Assembly (NCBI RefSeq): GCF_003966155.1
Contig: NZ_RXNS01000013.1
Span: 62,001-126,000, forward strand
From: Halomonas nitroreducens
GTDB taxonomy: Bacteria > Pseudomonadota > Gammaproteobacteria > Pseudomonadales > Halomonadaceae
Direction of reading: 5' to 3'
DNA: 64,000 bases
In this document: positions 1 through 7,950 of the stretch, piece after piece
Numbering within the stretch: the stretch's first letter is position 1
Layout of the letters: each line of letters begins with the position of its first letter
Program-made: the position numbers and the translations under genes
Notes under the pieces: generated by a model
What the model saw: the letters and a program-made list of their open reading frames with translations, nothing else
The model's database searches: none
What the model was told of the DNA's origin: nothing

Positions 1-903
1 GCCGAGTTCTTCGACCTCAAGGAAATCACCCGACGGGCCCAGGAAGCCTGGGACCGCGGCGCCACGGAGGTGTGCATCCAGGGCGGCTTGCACCCGGACA
101 TTCCGGGCCACTTCTACCGCGACATGCTCAAGGCCATCAAGGGCGCCTTGCCGGACATGCACATCCATGCCTTCTCGCCGTTCGAGATCTGGTTCGGCGC
201 CCGCAAGAGCCGCCTCGGCTACGACGACTTCATCCGCGACCTGGTCGACCATGGCCTCGGCTCCATGCCCGGCACCGCCGCGGAGATTCTCGACACCGAG
301 ATCCGCCAGCAGCTGACCCGCGACAAGCTGACCACCGCCGAGTGGGTCGAGATCATCAAGACGGCTCACCGCCAGGGCCTGCCCACCACCTCGACCATCA
401 TGTACGGGCATATCGACGGGCCGGAGCACTGGGCCGCCCACCTGGCCCTGCTGCGCGAGATCCAGAAGGAGACCGGCGGCTTCACCGAGTTCGTGCCGCT
501 GGGCTTCGTCCACTACAAGACCCCGCTGTTCCTGGAGCACGAGGGAGTCCGTCCGGGGCCCAGCCGTCTCGAGCATATCCGCATGCATGCCGTGGCCCGG
601 CTGATGCTGAACGGCTGGATCGACAACATCCAGGCCTCCTGGGTCAAGCTGGGTCCTGACCTGGCCCGCGAGATGCTGGCCGCCGGCGTGAACGATCTCG
701 GCGGCACCCTGATGAACGAGAGCATCTCCCGGGCCGCCGGCGGCGATCATGGCCAGGAGATGCGGCCCGACGACCTGGCCCGCATGATCCGACGGATGGG
801 CCGCCAGCCGGTGCGCCGCAACACCCTCTATCGTCATCTCGAGATCATCGACGCCCCGGCACCGGCGTCGAGCCTGCCCCGGGTGGCGGGAGGCCTGGGA
901 TGA
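1..903 (+). CDS. fbiC: FbiC/CofH, F420 deazaflavin-ring synthase (3' part)
   Basis: Only the last 300 codons are in the window, so the radical-SAM CxxxCxxC cluster motif is not visible. The preserved part is the CofH half, which joins a tyrosine-derived hydroxybenzyl group to 5-amino-6-ribitylaminouracil on the way to Fo, the deazaflavin core of F420. Recognisable CofH stretches are FSPFEIWFGARKS, GFVHYKTPLF, NIQASWVKLG and DLGGTLMNESISRAAG. Whether CofG is fused upstream (as in FbiC) or separate cannot be told. The stop overlaps the cofD start by 4 bp (ATGA at 900-903), indicating one operon with translational coupling. Confidence 0.93.
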   Translation, partial: AEFFDLKEITRRAQEAWDRGATEVCIQGGLHPDIPGHFYRDMLKAIKGALPDMHIHAFSPFEIWFGARKSRLGYDDFIRDLVDHGLGSMPGTAAEILDTEIRQQLTRDKLTTAEWVEIIKTAHRQGLPTTSTIMYGHIDGPEHWAAHLALLREIQKETGGFTEFVPLGFVHYKTPLFLEHEGVRPGPSRLEHIRMHAVARLMLNGWIDNIQASWVKLGPDLAREMLAAGVNDLGGTLMNESISRAAGGDHGQEMRPDDLARMIRRMGRQPVRRNTLYRHLEIIDAPAPASSLPRVAGGLG

Positions 904-1877
904 GCGGGGGCCAGCCACGCATCACGCTGCTGGCTGGCGGCGTGGGGGGCGCCAAGCTCGCCGTCGGCCTGACCGCCGTCTGCGCGCCGGAGCAGCTGAC
1001 GGTGATCGGCAACGTGGCCGACGACCAGGAATTCCATGGCCTCTGGGTCTCCCCGGACATCGACACCCTGACCTACAGCCTGGCCGGGCTCATCGACCGC
1101 GAGAAGGGCTGGGGCCTGGCCAACGAGAGTCACCGCGTGCTGGACGGCCTTGCGCGGCTGGGGCGTGACACCTGGATGTACCTGGGCGACCAGGACCTCG
1201 CCACCCACATCTACCGCACCGAGCTGCGCCGCCAGGGCCTTCGGCCGAGTGCCATCGCCCAGAGCATCGCCCAGAGCCTGGGAGTGACGCTCAACCTGGT
1301 GCTGCCCACCGATGATCGCCTGCAGACCCGGGTCAAGACGGCGGCAGGCTGGCTGGCCTTCCAGGAGTATTTCGTCCGCGAGCAGTGCCGCCCCGAGGTC
1401 CTCGATATCCACATCGATGGGCTCGCCGAGGCCCGCCCGACCCCCGAGGCCCTGGCCGCCATCGAGGCCGCCGACCTGCTGCTGATCGCGCCGAGCAATC
1501 CCGTGGTCAGCATCGCCCCCATCCTGGAGATCCCCGGCGTGCGCCAGGCCGTGGAGCGCAGCCACGCCCGGCGCATCGCGGTCTCGCCGCTGATCGGCGG
1601 GCGCACGGTCAAGGGGCCCGCCGACCGCATGCTGGTCGCCGCCGGCTTCGCCTGCAGCAACCTGGGCGTGGCCGACAGCTATGCCGGACTGATCGACGGC
1701 CTGGTGATCGATGCGCAGGACGCGGGCGACGCCACCGCCCTGGCGAAGCGGGGTCTCGCGCTGAAGATCACCCGGACCCTGATGACCGGCGCTGCCGACA
1801 AGGCACGCCTGGCCAGGGAGGTCCTGGCGTTCGCCGGACAGCCGCATCCGCAAGACGAGGCCCTGTCATGTCCCTAG
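900..1877 (+). CDS. cofD: CofD/FbiA, phospholactyl-type transferase of F420 synthesis
   Basis: The 325-residue protein transfers the phospho-acid moiety from the guanylylated donor made by CofC onto Fo, giving F420-0 or dehydro-F420-0. The N-terminus shows the family loop LLAGGVGGAKLAVGL, and the middle has PSNPVVSIAPILEIPG, a CofD hallmark. Length is close to that of archaeal and actinobacterial CofD. It starts in an ATGA overlap with fbiC and its last 10 bp overlap cofC. Whether the donor is 2-phospholactate, PEP or 3-phosphoglycerate cannot be read from the sequence. Confidence 0.95.
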   Translation: MSGGQPRITLLAGGVGGAKLAVGLTAVCAPEQLTVIGNVADDQEFHGLWVSPDIDTLTYSLAGLIDREKGWGLANESHRVLDGLARLGRDTWMYLGDQDLATHIYRTELRRQGLRPSAIAQSIAQSLGVTLNLVLPTDDRLQTRVKTAAGWLAFQEYFVREQCRPEVLDIHIDGLAEARPTPEALAAIEAADLLLIAPSNPVVSIAPILEIPGVRQAVERSHARRIAVSPLIGGRTVKGPADRMLVAAGFACSNLGVADSYAGLIDGLVIDAQDAGDATALAKRGLALKITRTLMTGAADKARLAREVLAFAGQPHPQDEALSCP

Positions 1878-2581
1878 ACACCCTGATCGTCATCCCGGTC
1901 AAGGACTTCGGCGAGGCCAAGAGCCGCCTCGGCCAGGTCCTGGCCCCCGACCGCCGCTCGGCGCTGGCGCGACGGCTGTGCGAACGCACCCTGGCCTTCT
2001 TTCGCGAGCGGCTGCCCGAGCATGACCTGCTGGTGGTCACCGCCTCGCCGGTCATCGACGACCTGGCGCGCCGCTACGACGCCGCCGTGCTGCGCGAGCC
2101 CCGTCCTCGAGGACTCTCCACCGCGGCCACCCTGGCCGCCGAATGGAGCCGCCGGCGGGGCTATGCGGCCCAGCTGCTGGTCCCGGCGGATATCGCCCAT
2201 CTCGACGAGGCCGAACTGCGCGAGCTGCTCGGTGCTCCCCGGCCCGGCCCCTCGGTACTGATTTGCCCGGCCAGCGACGGCGGCACCAACGCCCTGCTGA
2301 CCTCGCCTCCCGATGTGCTGCCGTTTTGCTTCGGCGAGCGCTCGAGCGAGGCGCACCGCCAGGCGGCTCACCAGCGGGGCGTGCCCTACCGGATACTGGA
2401 CCTCGACCACCTGCGCTTCGACCTCGATACCCCCGAGGACCTCGACACCCTGGATACCCTCGTTCGTCAACACAGCGGCGATGCGCCGCAGGAGCTGGTG
2501 AAGCTATGGAACCTCTGCTCGACACGCCACCTGAGCCCGTCATCGATGACGCCGTGGGCCGCCTGGCTGACGACACCCTGA
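1868..2581 (+). CDS. cofC: CofC/FbiD, guanylyltransferase of F420 synthesis
   Basis: The protein activates a three-carbon phospho-acid (2-phospholactate, PEP or 3-phosphoglycerate) with GTP for CofD. It has the nucleotidyltransferase start TLIVIPVKDFGEAKSRLG, the conserved SDGGTNALL segment and the C-terminal RFDLDTPEDLDTL. At 237 codons it is longer than the usual ~210-residue CofC; about 30 residues follow the last conserved block. The start ATG lies inside the cofD 3' end. The tail overlaps the cofE start chosen here by 76 bp in another frame, so one of the two ends may be mis-set. Confidence 0.92.
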   Translation: MSLDTLIVIPVKDFGEAKSRLGQVLAPDRRSALARRLCERTLAFFRERLPEHDLLVVTASPVIDDLARRYDAAVLREPRPRGLSTAATLAAEWSRRRGYAAQLLVPADIAHLDEAELRELLGAPRPGPSVLICPASDGGTNALLTSPPDVLPFCFGERSSEAHRQAAHQRGVPYRILDLDHLRFDLDTPEDLDTLDTLVRQHSGDAPQELVKLWNLCSTRHLSPSSMTPWAAWLTTP

Positions 2582-3363
2582 GCCCGTCCCGCCACGGCAA
2601 CATCGCCATGCAGACGGTGGCCGGCATCCCGGACATCGCCCCGGGGGACGACCTGGCGCAGATCCTGGTCGAGACCCTGTCGCGTAGCGGCCAGCCGCTG
2701 CGGGACGGCGACATCCTGGTGATCGCCCACAAGGTCGTCTCCAAGGCGGAGGGCCGGGTGGTGGCCCTGGCCGACATCACCCCGGGTCAGAAGGCCCGCG
2801 AGCTGGCCGCGCAGGTCAACAAGGACCCGCGCAAGGTCGAGGCCATCCTCGGGGAATCCCGCCGCGTGGTGCGCGCCGTCAAGCGCCCCCAGCAGACGGA
2901 AGGCACCCTGATCGCCGAACACCGCCTGGGCTTCATCTGCGCTAATGCGGCGGTGGACGAGTCCAACGTCGGTGCCGAGAACACCATCATCCTGCTGCCG
3001 GAAGATCCCGACCAGAGTGCCCGCCGGCTCTGCGAGCGCCTCGAGGCTGCCTTCGGCGTACGCCTGGGCATCGTGATCACCGACACCTTCGGCCGCCCCT
3101 GGCGCATGGGCCTGGTCAACGTGGCCATCGGCCTGGCCCGGGTGCCCAGCCAGATCGACCTGGTCGGCGAGCGGGACGCCTTCGGCCGCGTGCTGTCGGT
3201 GACCATGCCGGCCCTGGCCGACGAGCTGGCGGCGGCCTCGGGCCTGCTGATGGGCAAGAGTGACAAGACCCCGGTGGTGCTGTTCCGGGGCATCGATTGG
3301 CATGCCAGCGACAGCTCGGCACGTGACCTGATACGCCCCCAACAAGAGGACCTGTTCCGATGA
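2506..3363 (+). CDS. cofE: CofE/FbiB-type F420-0:gamma-glutamyl ligase
   Basis: This enzyme adds glutamates to F420-0 to make the tailed cofactor. The family fold is shown by [29 protein letters not shown], the central [16 protein letters not shown] and [12 protein letters not shown]. There is no C-terminal nitroreductase-like domain as in actinobacterial FbiB, so it is a stand-alone CofE. ATG 2506 is preceded by GGAG at 2491-2494 and gives 285 residues. The alternative ATG at 2608 gives 251 residues, nearer the family length, and avoids overlapping cofC, but has no visible ribosome-binding site. The stop overlaps npdG by 4 bp. Confidence 0.93.
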   Translation: MEPLLDTPPEPVIDDAVGRLADDTLSPSRHGNIAMQTVAGIPDIAPGDDLAQILVETLSRSGQPLRDGDILVIAHKVVSKAEGRVVALADITPGQKARELAAQVNKDPRKVEAILGESRRVVRAVKRPQQTEGTLIAEHRLGFICANAAVDESNVGAENTIILLPEDPDQSARRLCERLEAAFGVRLGIVITDTFGRPWRMGLVNVAIGLARVPSQIDLVGERDAFGRVLSVTMPALADELAAASGLLMGKSDKTPVVLFRGIDWHASDSSARDLIRPQQEDLFR

Positions 3364-4028
3364 GTATTGCAATTCTTGGTGGTACCGGCTCCCAGGGCCG
3401 GGGCCTGGCCCTGCGCTTCGCCAGGGCCGGCATCCCGGTAGTGATCGGCTCGAGGGACGCCGGGCGCGCCCAGGCGGTCGCCGACGAGCTCCAGGCCCAG
3501 CTGGCCGGCGGGGCGGCGGCCATCGATGGGGAGGACCTGCGCGGCGCGGTGGCCGCCGCCGACGAGATGGTCATCCTGGCGGTGCCCTACGCGGCCCATG
3601 ACGCCACCCTGGAGGCGATCCGCGACCTGCTGGAGGGCAAGACCCTGATTGACATCGTGGTGCCCCTGGCCGAGGGCGACCCCAAGGCGGTGGACATGCC
3701 GCCCGCTGGTTCCGCCACCGAGGCCGCCCAGGCCCTGCTCGGTGACAGCGTCCCGGTGGTCGGCGCCCTGCACAACGTCTCGGCCACCACCCTCAACAAC
3801 CTGGACCACGGCATCAACTGCGACGTGCTGGTCTGCGGCAATGACCTGGCGGCCAAGGAGCGCGTCATCGACCTGATCCGCAAGCTGGATGTGCAGGCCT
3901 ACAACGCCGGGCCGGCCGTCAACGCCCGCTGCATCGAGGCCATCACCCCCATCCTGATCCGCCTCAACATCTCGAAGAAGGTGCCCTTTACCCATGCGGG
4001 GATCCGCATCTGGGCCCCAGGGGCCTGA
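3360..4028 (+). CDS. npdG: F420-dependent NADP oxidoreductase (Fno/NpdG)
   Basis: The 222-residue Rossmann protein moves hydride between NADP(H) and F420(H2); in bacteria it normally makes F420H2 from NADPH. The N-terminus [20 protein letters not shown], followed by [11 protein letters not shown], is the family NADP-binding signature, with a Ser-Arg pair suited to the 2'-phosphate. [12 protein letters not shown] and the C-terminal [16 protein letters not shown] also match the family. It is coupled to cofE through ATGA. Its place directly before the F420-type oxidoreductase and in the same strand run as the transhydrogenase genes suggests it supplies F420H2 locally. Confidence 0.93.
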   Translation: MSIAILGGTGSQGRGLALRFARAGIPVVIGSRDAGRAQAVADELQAQLAGGAAAIDGEDLRGAVAAADEMVILAVPYAAHDATLEAIRDLLEGKTLIDIVVPLAEGDPKAVDMPPAGSATEAAQALLGDSVPVVGALHNVSATTLNNLDHGINCDVLVCGNDLAAKERVIDLIRKLDVQAYNAGPAVNARCIEAITPILIRLNISKKVPFTHAGIRIWAPGA

Positions 4029-4083
4029 GGTCCCACGCGCCATGGTGAGCACGACCAACAATCACAACAGAAGGAACACGACA

Positions 4084-5088
4084 ATGGAATTCGGTATCTG
4101 TTTCAAGGGCTTCGTCAGCCCCGACCGCGCCCGCAAGCTGGTCAAGCAGGCCGAGGAGGCCGGCTTCGACTACTGCTGGTTCTATGACTCGCACATCCTG
4201 TGGCGCGAGTGCTATCCGGCCATCGCCATGTGCATGGAACACACCACCAAGATGCGCTTCGCTCCCTGCGTGACCAACCCCAATGCCCGCGACTGGTCGC
4301 TGGCGGCGAGCCTCTTCGGCAGCCTGGCCAAGCAGAGCGGCGGGCGCTTCGATATCGGCCTGGGCCGCGGGGACAGCTCGGTGCGGGTGATGGGCAAGAA
4401 GCCCGCCCCCCTGGCCCGGGTGGCTGAGTTCACCCACAAGGTGAAGGCCATGGTACGCGGCGAGGAAGTGATCTACGGGGAGTGTCCGGAACCGGTCCAG
4501 TTCCCCTGGGCCGATGGCTATGAGCTGCCGGTGCATATCGGCGCCTATGGCCCCAAGGCCCTCAAGACCGCCGGCGAAGTCGGGGATGGCGTGATCCTGC
4601 AGATCGGCGACCCCTACCTGGTCGAGTGGCTTGGCAACCAGGCCGTCAAGGCGGGCCACGAGGCCGGTCGTGACATGGCCGACTACAAGGTCATCGTCGC
4701 CGCTCCCGCCTATTTCGGCGACAAGGCCAGCTGCATCGAGTCCACCAAGTGGTTCCCGGCCATGGTCGGCAACCATGTGGCCGATATCGTCGAAAAATAC
4801 GGCACCGACAGCGGCCTGGTGCCCAAGAGCCTCACCGACTACATCGAGAAGCGCAAGGGCTATGACTACTCCAAGCATGGCCAGAGCGACAACCCCTACC
4901 TCGACTTCATCACCCCGGAGATCGTCGAGAGCTTCTGCGTGCTGGGCCAGCCCGATGACCATGTCACCAAGCTGCAGCACCTCCAAGAAGCGGGCATGAC
5001 CCACTTCAACATCTACCTGGATAACGGCGACGAGGAAAACATCATCGCCCAGTACGGCGAGCACATCATCCCGCGCTTCCGCGACTGA
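4084..5088 (+). CDS. F420-dependent luciferase-like oxidoreductase (CPS_4043/Mer-like group)
   Basis: The 334-residue TIM-barrel protein belongs to the luciferase-like/Mer superfamily that uses F420H2. It begins EFGICFKGFVSPD, continues with ARKLVKQAEEAGFDYCWFYD and has a Mer-type CVTNPNARDWSLAASLF block plus DIGLGRGDSS. From memory it fits the TIGR03842 (CPS_4043) subgroup, which is of unknown substrate. AAGGAA (4071-4076) sits 7 bp before the ATG. It lies between npdG and an N-carbamoyl amidohydrolase, in a locus carrying the rest of reductive pyrimidine breakdown but no PreTA. A role as an F420H2-dependent pyrimidine reductase is inference only; another ring substrate is possible. Confidence 0.88.
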   Translation: MEFGICFKGFVSPDRARKLVKQAEEAGFDYCWFYDSHILWRECYPAIAMCMEHTTKMRFAPCVTNPNARDWSLAASLFGSLAKQSGGRFDIGLGRGDSSVRVMGKKPAPLARVAEFTHKVKAMVRGEEVIYGECPEPVQFPWADGYELPVHIGAYGPKALKTAGEVGDGVILQIGDPYLVEWLGNQAVKAGHEAGRDMADYKVIVAAPAYFGDKASCIESTKWFPAMVGNHVADIVEKYGTDSGLVPKSLTDYIEKRKGYDYSKHGQSDNPYLDFITPEIVESFCVLGQPDDHVTKLQHLQEAGMTHFNIYLDNGDEENIIAQYGEHIIPRFRD

Positions 5089-5231
5089 CCCAGGTGGCCG
5101 GTGGCGACGCCACCGGCCACCCTTCCAACCCTAGACGCGACAGGGCCACGCCCCTCACCGGGCCTGGCAAAGGGCCCCTGCGCCCTGTTCACGAAGCCAC
5201 GGTATTCGGACAACGTTTCGCGAGGCACATC

Positions 5232-6464
5232 ATGCACGACATCCGCACCAACAAGCAGCGCCTGTGGGACAGCCTGATGGAAATGGGCGAGATCGGCGGC
5301 ACCGAGAAGGGCGGCTGCTGCCGCCTGGCGCTGACCGACCTCGACAAGCAGGGACGCGACCTCTTCGTGCGCTGGTGCGAGGCCGCCGGCTGCACGATCA
5401 GCGTCGACAAGATGGGCAATATCTTCGCGCGCCGGGCCGGCCAGGACGACTCGCTGCCGCCGGTGGTGATGGGCAGCCACCTGGACACCCAGCCCACCGG
5501 CGGCAAGTTCGACGGCGTCTATGGCGTGCTCGCCGGGCTCGAGGTGATCCGCACCCTGAACGACAACGGCATCGAGACCCGGGCGCCCATCGAGGCCTCG
5601 GTATGGACCAACGAGGAAGGCTCGCGCTTCCCGCCGGCCATGGTGTCGTCCGGCGTCTTCGCCGGCGCCTTCGACCTGGAGTATGGCCTCAGCCGCGCCG
5701 ACCTGGACGGCAAGACCATGGGCGAGGAGCTGGCGCGTATCGGCTATGCCGGCAGTGCCGAGGTCGGCGGCCGCCCCTTCAAGGCCTTCTTCGAGGCCCA
5801 TATCGAGCAGGGCCCGATCCTCGAGGCGGAGGACAAGCGGATCGGCGTGGTGACCGATGCCCAGGGCCAGCGCTGGTACGAGGTCACGCTGACCGGCCAG
5901 GAATCCCATGCCGGCCCGACGCCCATGCCGACACGTCGCGATGCCCTGGTGGGCGCCGCCCGCATCGTCGACATGGTCAACCGCATCGGCATGGAGCACC
6001 AGCCCAATGCCTGCGCCACCGTCGGCCTGATGCAGGTCTTCCCCAACTCACGCAACGTCATTCCCGGCCAGGTGTTCTTCACCGTCGACTTCCGCCACCC
6101 CGATGCCGAGGTCCTCGCGCGGATGGACCAGGCGCTGCGGGAAGGCGCCCGGCGCATCGTCGAGGACCTCCGGCTGGAGATGGACTTCGAGCAGATCTGG
6201 CACTCGCCGCCGGTACCCTTCGACCGTGACTGCGTGGCCTCGGTGCGCAAGGCCACCGAGGCCCTCGGCCTCAGCCATCGGGAGATGGTCAGCGGTGCCG
6301 GCCACGACGCCTGCTACATCTCGCGGGTCGCGCCCACCTCGATGATCTTCGTGCCCTGCGAGGACGGGATCAGTCACAACGAGCTGGAGCGCGCCGATGC
6401 CGATGACCTGGCCGCCGGCTGCGACGTCCTGCTCAAGGCGGTGCTGGAACGCGCCAACGATTGA
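5232..6464 (+). CDS. Zn-dependent N-carbamoyl-beta-alanine/amino acid amidohydrolase (M20 type)
   Basis: The 410-residue protein hydrolyses an N-carbamoyl amide to the free amino acid, CO2 and ammonia. Metal and substrate motifs of the hydantoinase/carbamoylase M20 family are clear: GSHLDTQPTGGKFDGVYG, TNEEGSRFPPAM, FEAHIEQGPILE and the C-terminal SGAGHDACYI. Pseudomonads use this type as beta-ureidopropionase beside dihydropyrimidinase. The chosen ATG has GAGG six bases upstream; an earlier in-frame extension to about 5094 lacks homology to the family start. It follows the F420 oxidoreductase gene after 143 bp. A second, unrelated beta-ureidopropionase candidate is at 14285-15157. Confidence 0.92.
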   Translation: MHDIRTNKQRLWDSLMEMGEIGGTEKGGCCRLALTDLDKQGRDLFVRWCEAAGCTISVDKMGNIFARRAGQDDSLPPVVMGSHLDTQPTGGKFDGVYGVLAGLEVIRTLNDNGIETRAPIEASVWTNEEGSRFPPAMVSSGVFAGAFDLEYGLSRADLDGKTMGEELARIGYAGSAEVGGRPFKAFFEAHIEQGPILEAEDKRIGVVTDAQGQRWYEVTLTGQESHAGPTPMPTRRDALVGAARIVDMVNRIGMEHQPNACATVGLMQVFPNSRNVIPGQVFFTVDFRHPDAEVLARMDQALREGARRIVEDLRLEMDFEQIWHSPPVPFDRDCVASVRKATEALGLSHREMVSGAGHDACYISRVAPTSMIFVPCEDGISHNELERADADDLAAGCDVLLKAVLERAND

Positions 6465-6496
6465 TGACAAGTCCCTAGGAACCCTGGAGAACAACA

Positions 6497-7660
6497 ATGC
6501 GACTATCCGTCATGCGGGAGCGTCATCCTGGCGAAGCCAGGGTGGCCGTGACCCCCACGAACGTCTCGGCCCTGACCGGCCGCGGCTGTCAGGTCTTCGT
6601 GGAAACCGGCGCCGGCGACGCCGCCGGCTTCCCCAATGCCAGCTATCGCGAGGCCGGCGCCGAGATCCTCGAGACGCGTGCCCAGCTGCTGGACAAGGGC
6701 GAGATCATCCTCTGCGTCGACGCCTCCCACGAGGAGGGCCTGGCCGACCTGCGGGAGGGCCACGTCTGTATCGGCCTGATGGATCCGCTCAGCCATTCCG
6801 ACCGCTTCAGCGACCTGGCCAGGCGCGGCATCACGACCCTCGCGCTGGAGCTGGTGCCCCGCATCAGCCGCGCCCAGAGCATGGACGCGCTGTCCTCGAT
6901 CGCCACCCTCGCCGGCTACAAGGCCGTCCTGCTGGCCGCCGCTCAGGCGCCGCGCATCTTCCCGATGATGATGACCGCCGCCGGCACCCTGAATCCCTCC
7001 CGGGTCTTCATCATGGGCGCCGGGGTGGCCGGGCTCCAGGCCGCCGCGACGGCCAAGCGGCTGGGCGCCGTGGTGGAGGCCTATGACGTTCGCCCCGCCG
7101 CCCGGGAACAGATCCTCTCGGTGGGCGCCAAGCCGGTCGAGCTGGACCTGGACACCTCGGCCGCCGAAGGACAGGGCGGATACGCCAGCGAACAGGATGA
7201 TGCCTTCCTCGATCGCCAGCGCGCCCAGATGGGGGCGGTACTGGCCCAGCAGGACGTGGTCATCACCACGGCAGCGATCCCCGGCGCCGAGGCGCCGGTG
7301 CTGATCACCGAGGAGATGGTCAAGGGCATGAAGGCCGGCGCCGTGATCGTCGATCTCGCCGCCGAACGCGGCGGCAACTGCGCGCTGACCCAGCCGGGGG
7401 AGGTGATCAGCGTCTATGGAGTCACCATCATCGGCCCGCGCAACCTCGTCGCCACCCTGCCCCACCATGCCAGCCAGATGTACGGCCGCAATCTCGAGAA
7501 CCTGCTGCGCCACCTGCTGGATGACCAGGGGGGCCTGCACCTCGACTTCGAGGACGAGATCCTCGACGAGACCGTGGTGACCCACGCGGGCCAGGTTCGC
7601 GCTACACGCATACGCAAGCGCCTCTCCTTTCCCGTCAAGGCCAGCGAGGAGGTGGCGTGA
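6497..7660 (+). CDS. pntAA: NAD(P) transhydrogenase subunit alpha part 1 (PntAA)
   Basis: This soluble NAD(H)-binding domain I subunit belongs to the membrane proton-translocating transhydrogenase, which uses the proton gradient to drive NADH + NADP+ to NAD+ + NADPH. Domain-I hallmarks are RERHPGEARVAVTP, GAGVAGLQAAATAKRLGA with DVRPA, and the mobile-loop region near QDVVITTAAIPG. Length (387 residues) fits the three-polypeptide form of the enzyme. GGAG sits 7 bp before the ATG. The stop overlaps the pntAB start (TGATG). Its position behind F420 genes and npdG suggests NADPH made here can be passed to F420. Confidence 0.96.
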   Translation: MRLSVMRERHPGEARVAVTPTNVSALTGRGCQVFVETGAGDAAGFPNASYREAGAEILETRAQLLDKGEIILCVDASHEEGLADLREGHVCIGLMDPLSHSDRFSDLARRGITTLALELVPRISRAQSMDALSSIATLAGYKAVLLAAAQAPRIFPMMMTAAGTLNPSRVFIMGAGVAGLQAAATAKRLGAVVEAYDVRPAAREQILSVGAKPVELDLDTSAAEGQGGYASEQDDAFLDRQRAQMGAVLAQQDVVITTAAIPGAEAPVLITEEMVKGMKAGAVIVDLAAERGGNCALTQPGEVISVYGVTIIGPRNLVATLPHHASQMYGRNLENLLRHLLDDQGGLHLDFEDEILDETVVTHAGQVRATRIRKRLSFPVKASEEVA

Positions 7661-7947
7661 TGGACATGATCATCATGCAAGTGTCGCTGTTCGTGCTGGC
7701 CGTGATCCTGGGGGTCGAGCTGATCACCAAGGTCCCGGCCACCCTGCATACCCCGCTGATGTCGGGGAGCAACGCCATTTCCGGCATCACCCTGGTGGGG
7801 GCCCTGCTCGCCGCCGGTTCGGGGGAGGTCGGCGGCCTCTGGGTGTCGGTGCTCGGCATGATTGCCGTGACCCTCGCCACCATCAACGTAGTGGGTGGGT
7901 TCATGGTCACCAACCGCATGCTGCGCATGTTCAGTCGGAGGGGCTAA
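7660..7947 (+). CDS. pntAB: NAD(P) transhydrogenase subunit alpha part 2 (PntAB)
   Basis: This is the 95-residue membrane piece of domain II of the transhydrogenase, with three to four hydrophobic segments and the conserved VELITKVPATLHTPLMSGSNA run that helps form the proton channel. GAGGAGGT at 7646-7653 precedes the start. An in-frame GTG at 7657 is an alternative start. It overlaps pntAA by one base and is 3 bp from pntB, so the three genes are one transcription unit. Confidence 0.95.
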   Translation: MDMIIMQVSLFVLAVILGVELITKVPATLHTPLMSGSNAISGITLVGALLAAGSGEVGGLWVSVLGMIAVTLATINVVGGFMVTNRMLRMFSRRG

Positions 7948-7950
7948 GCC

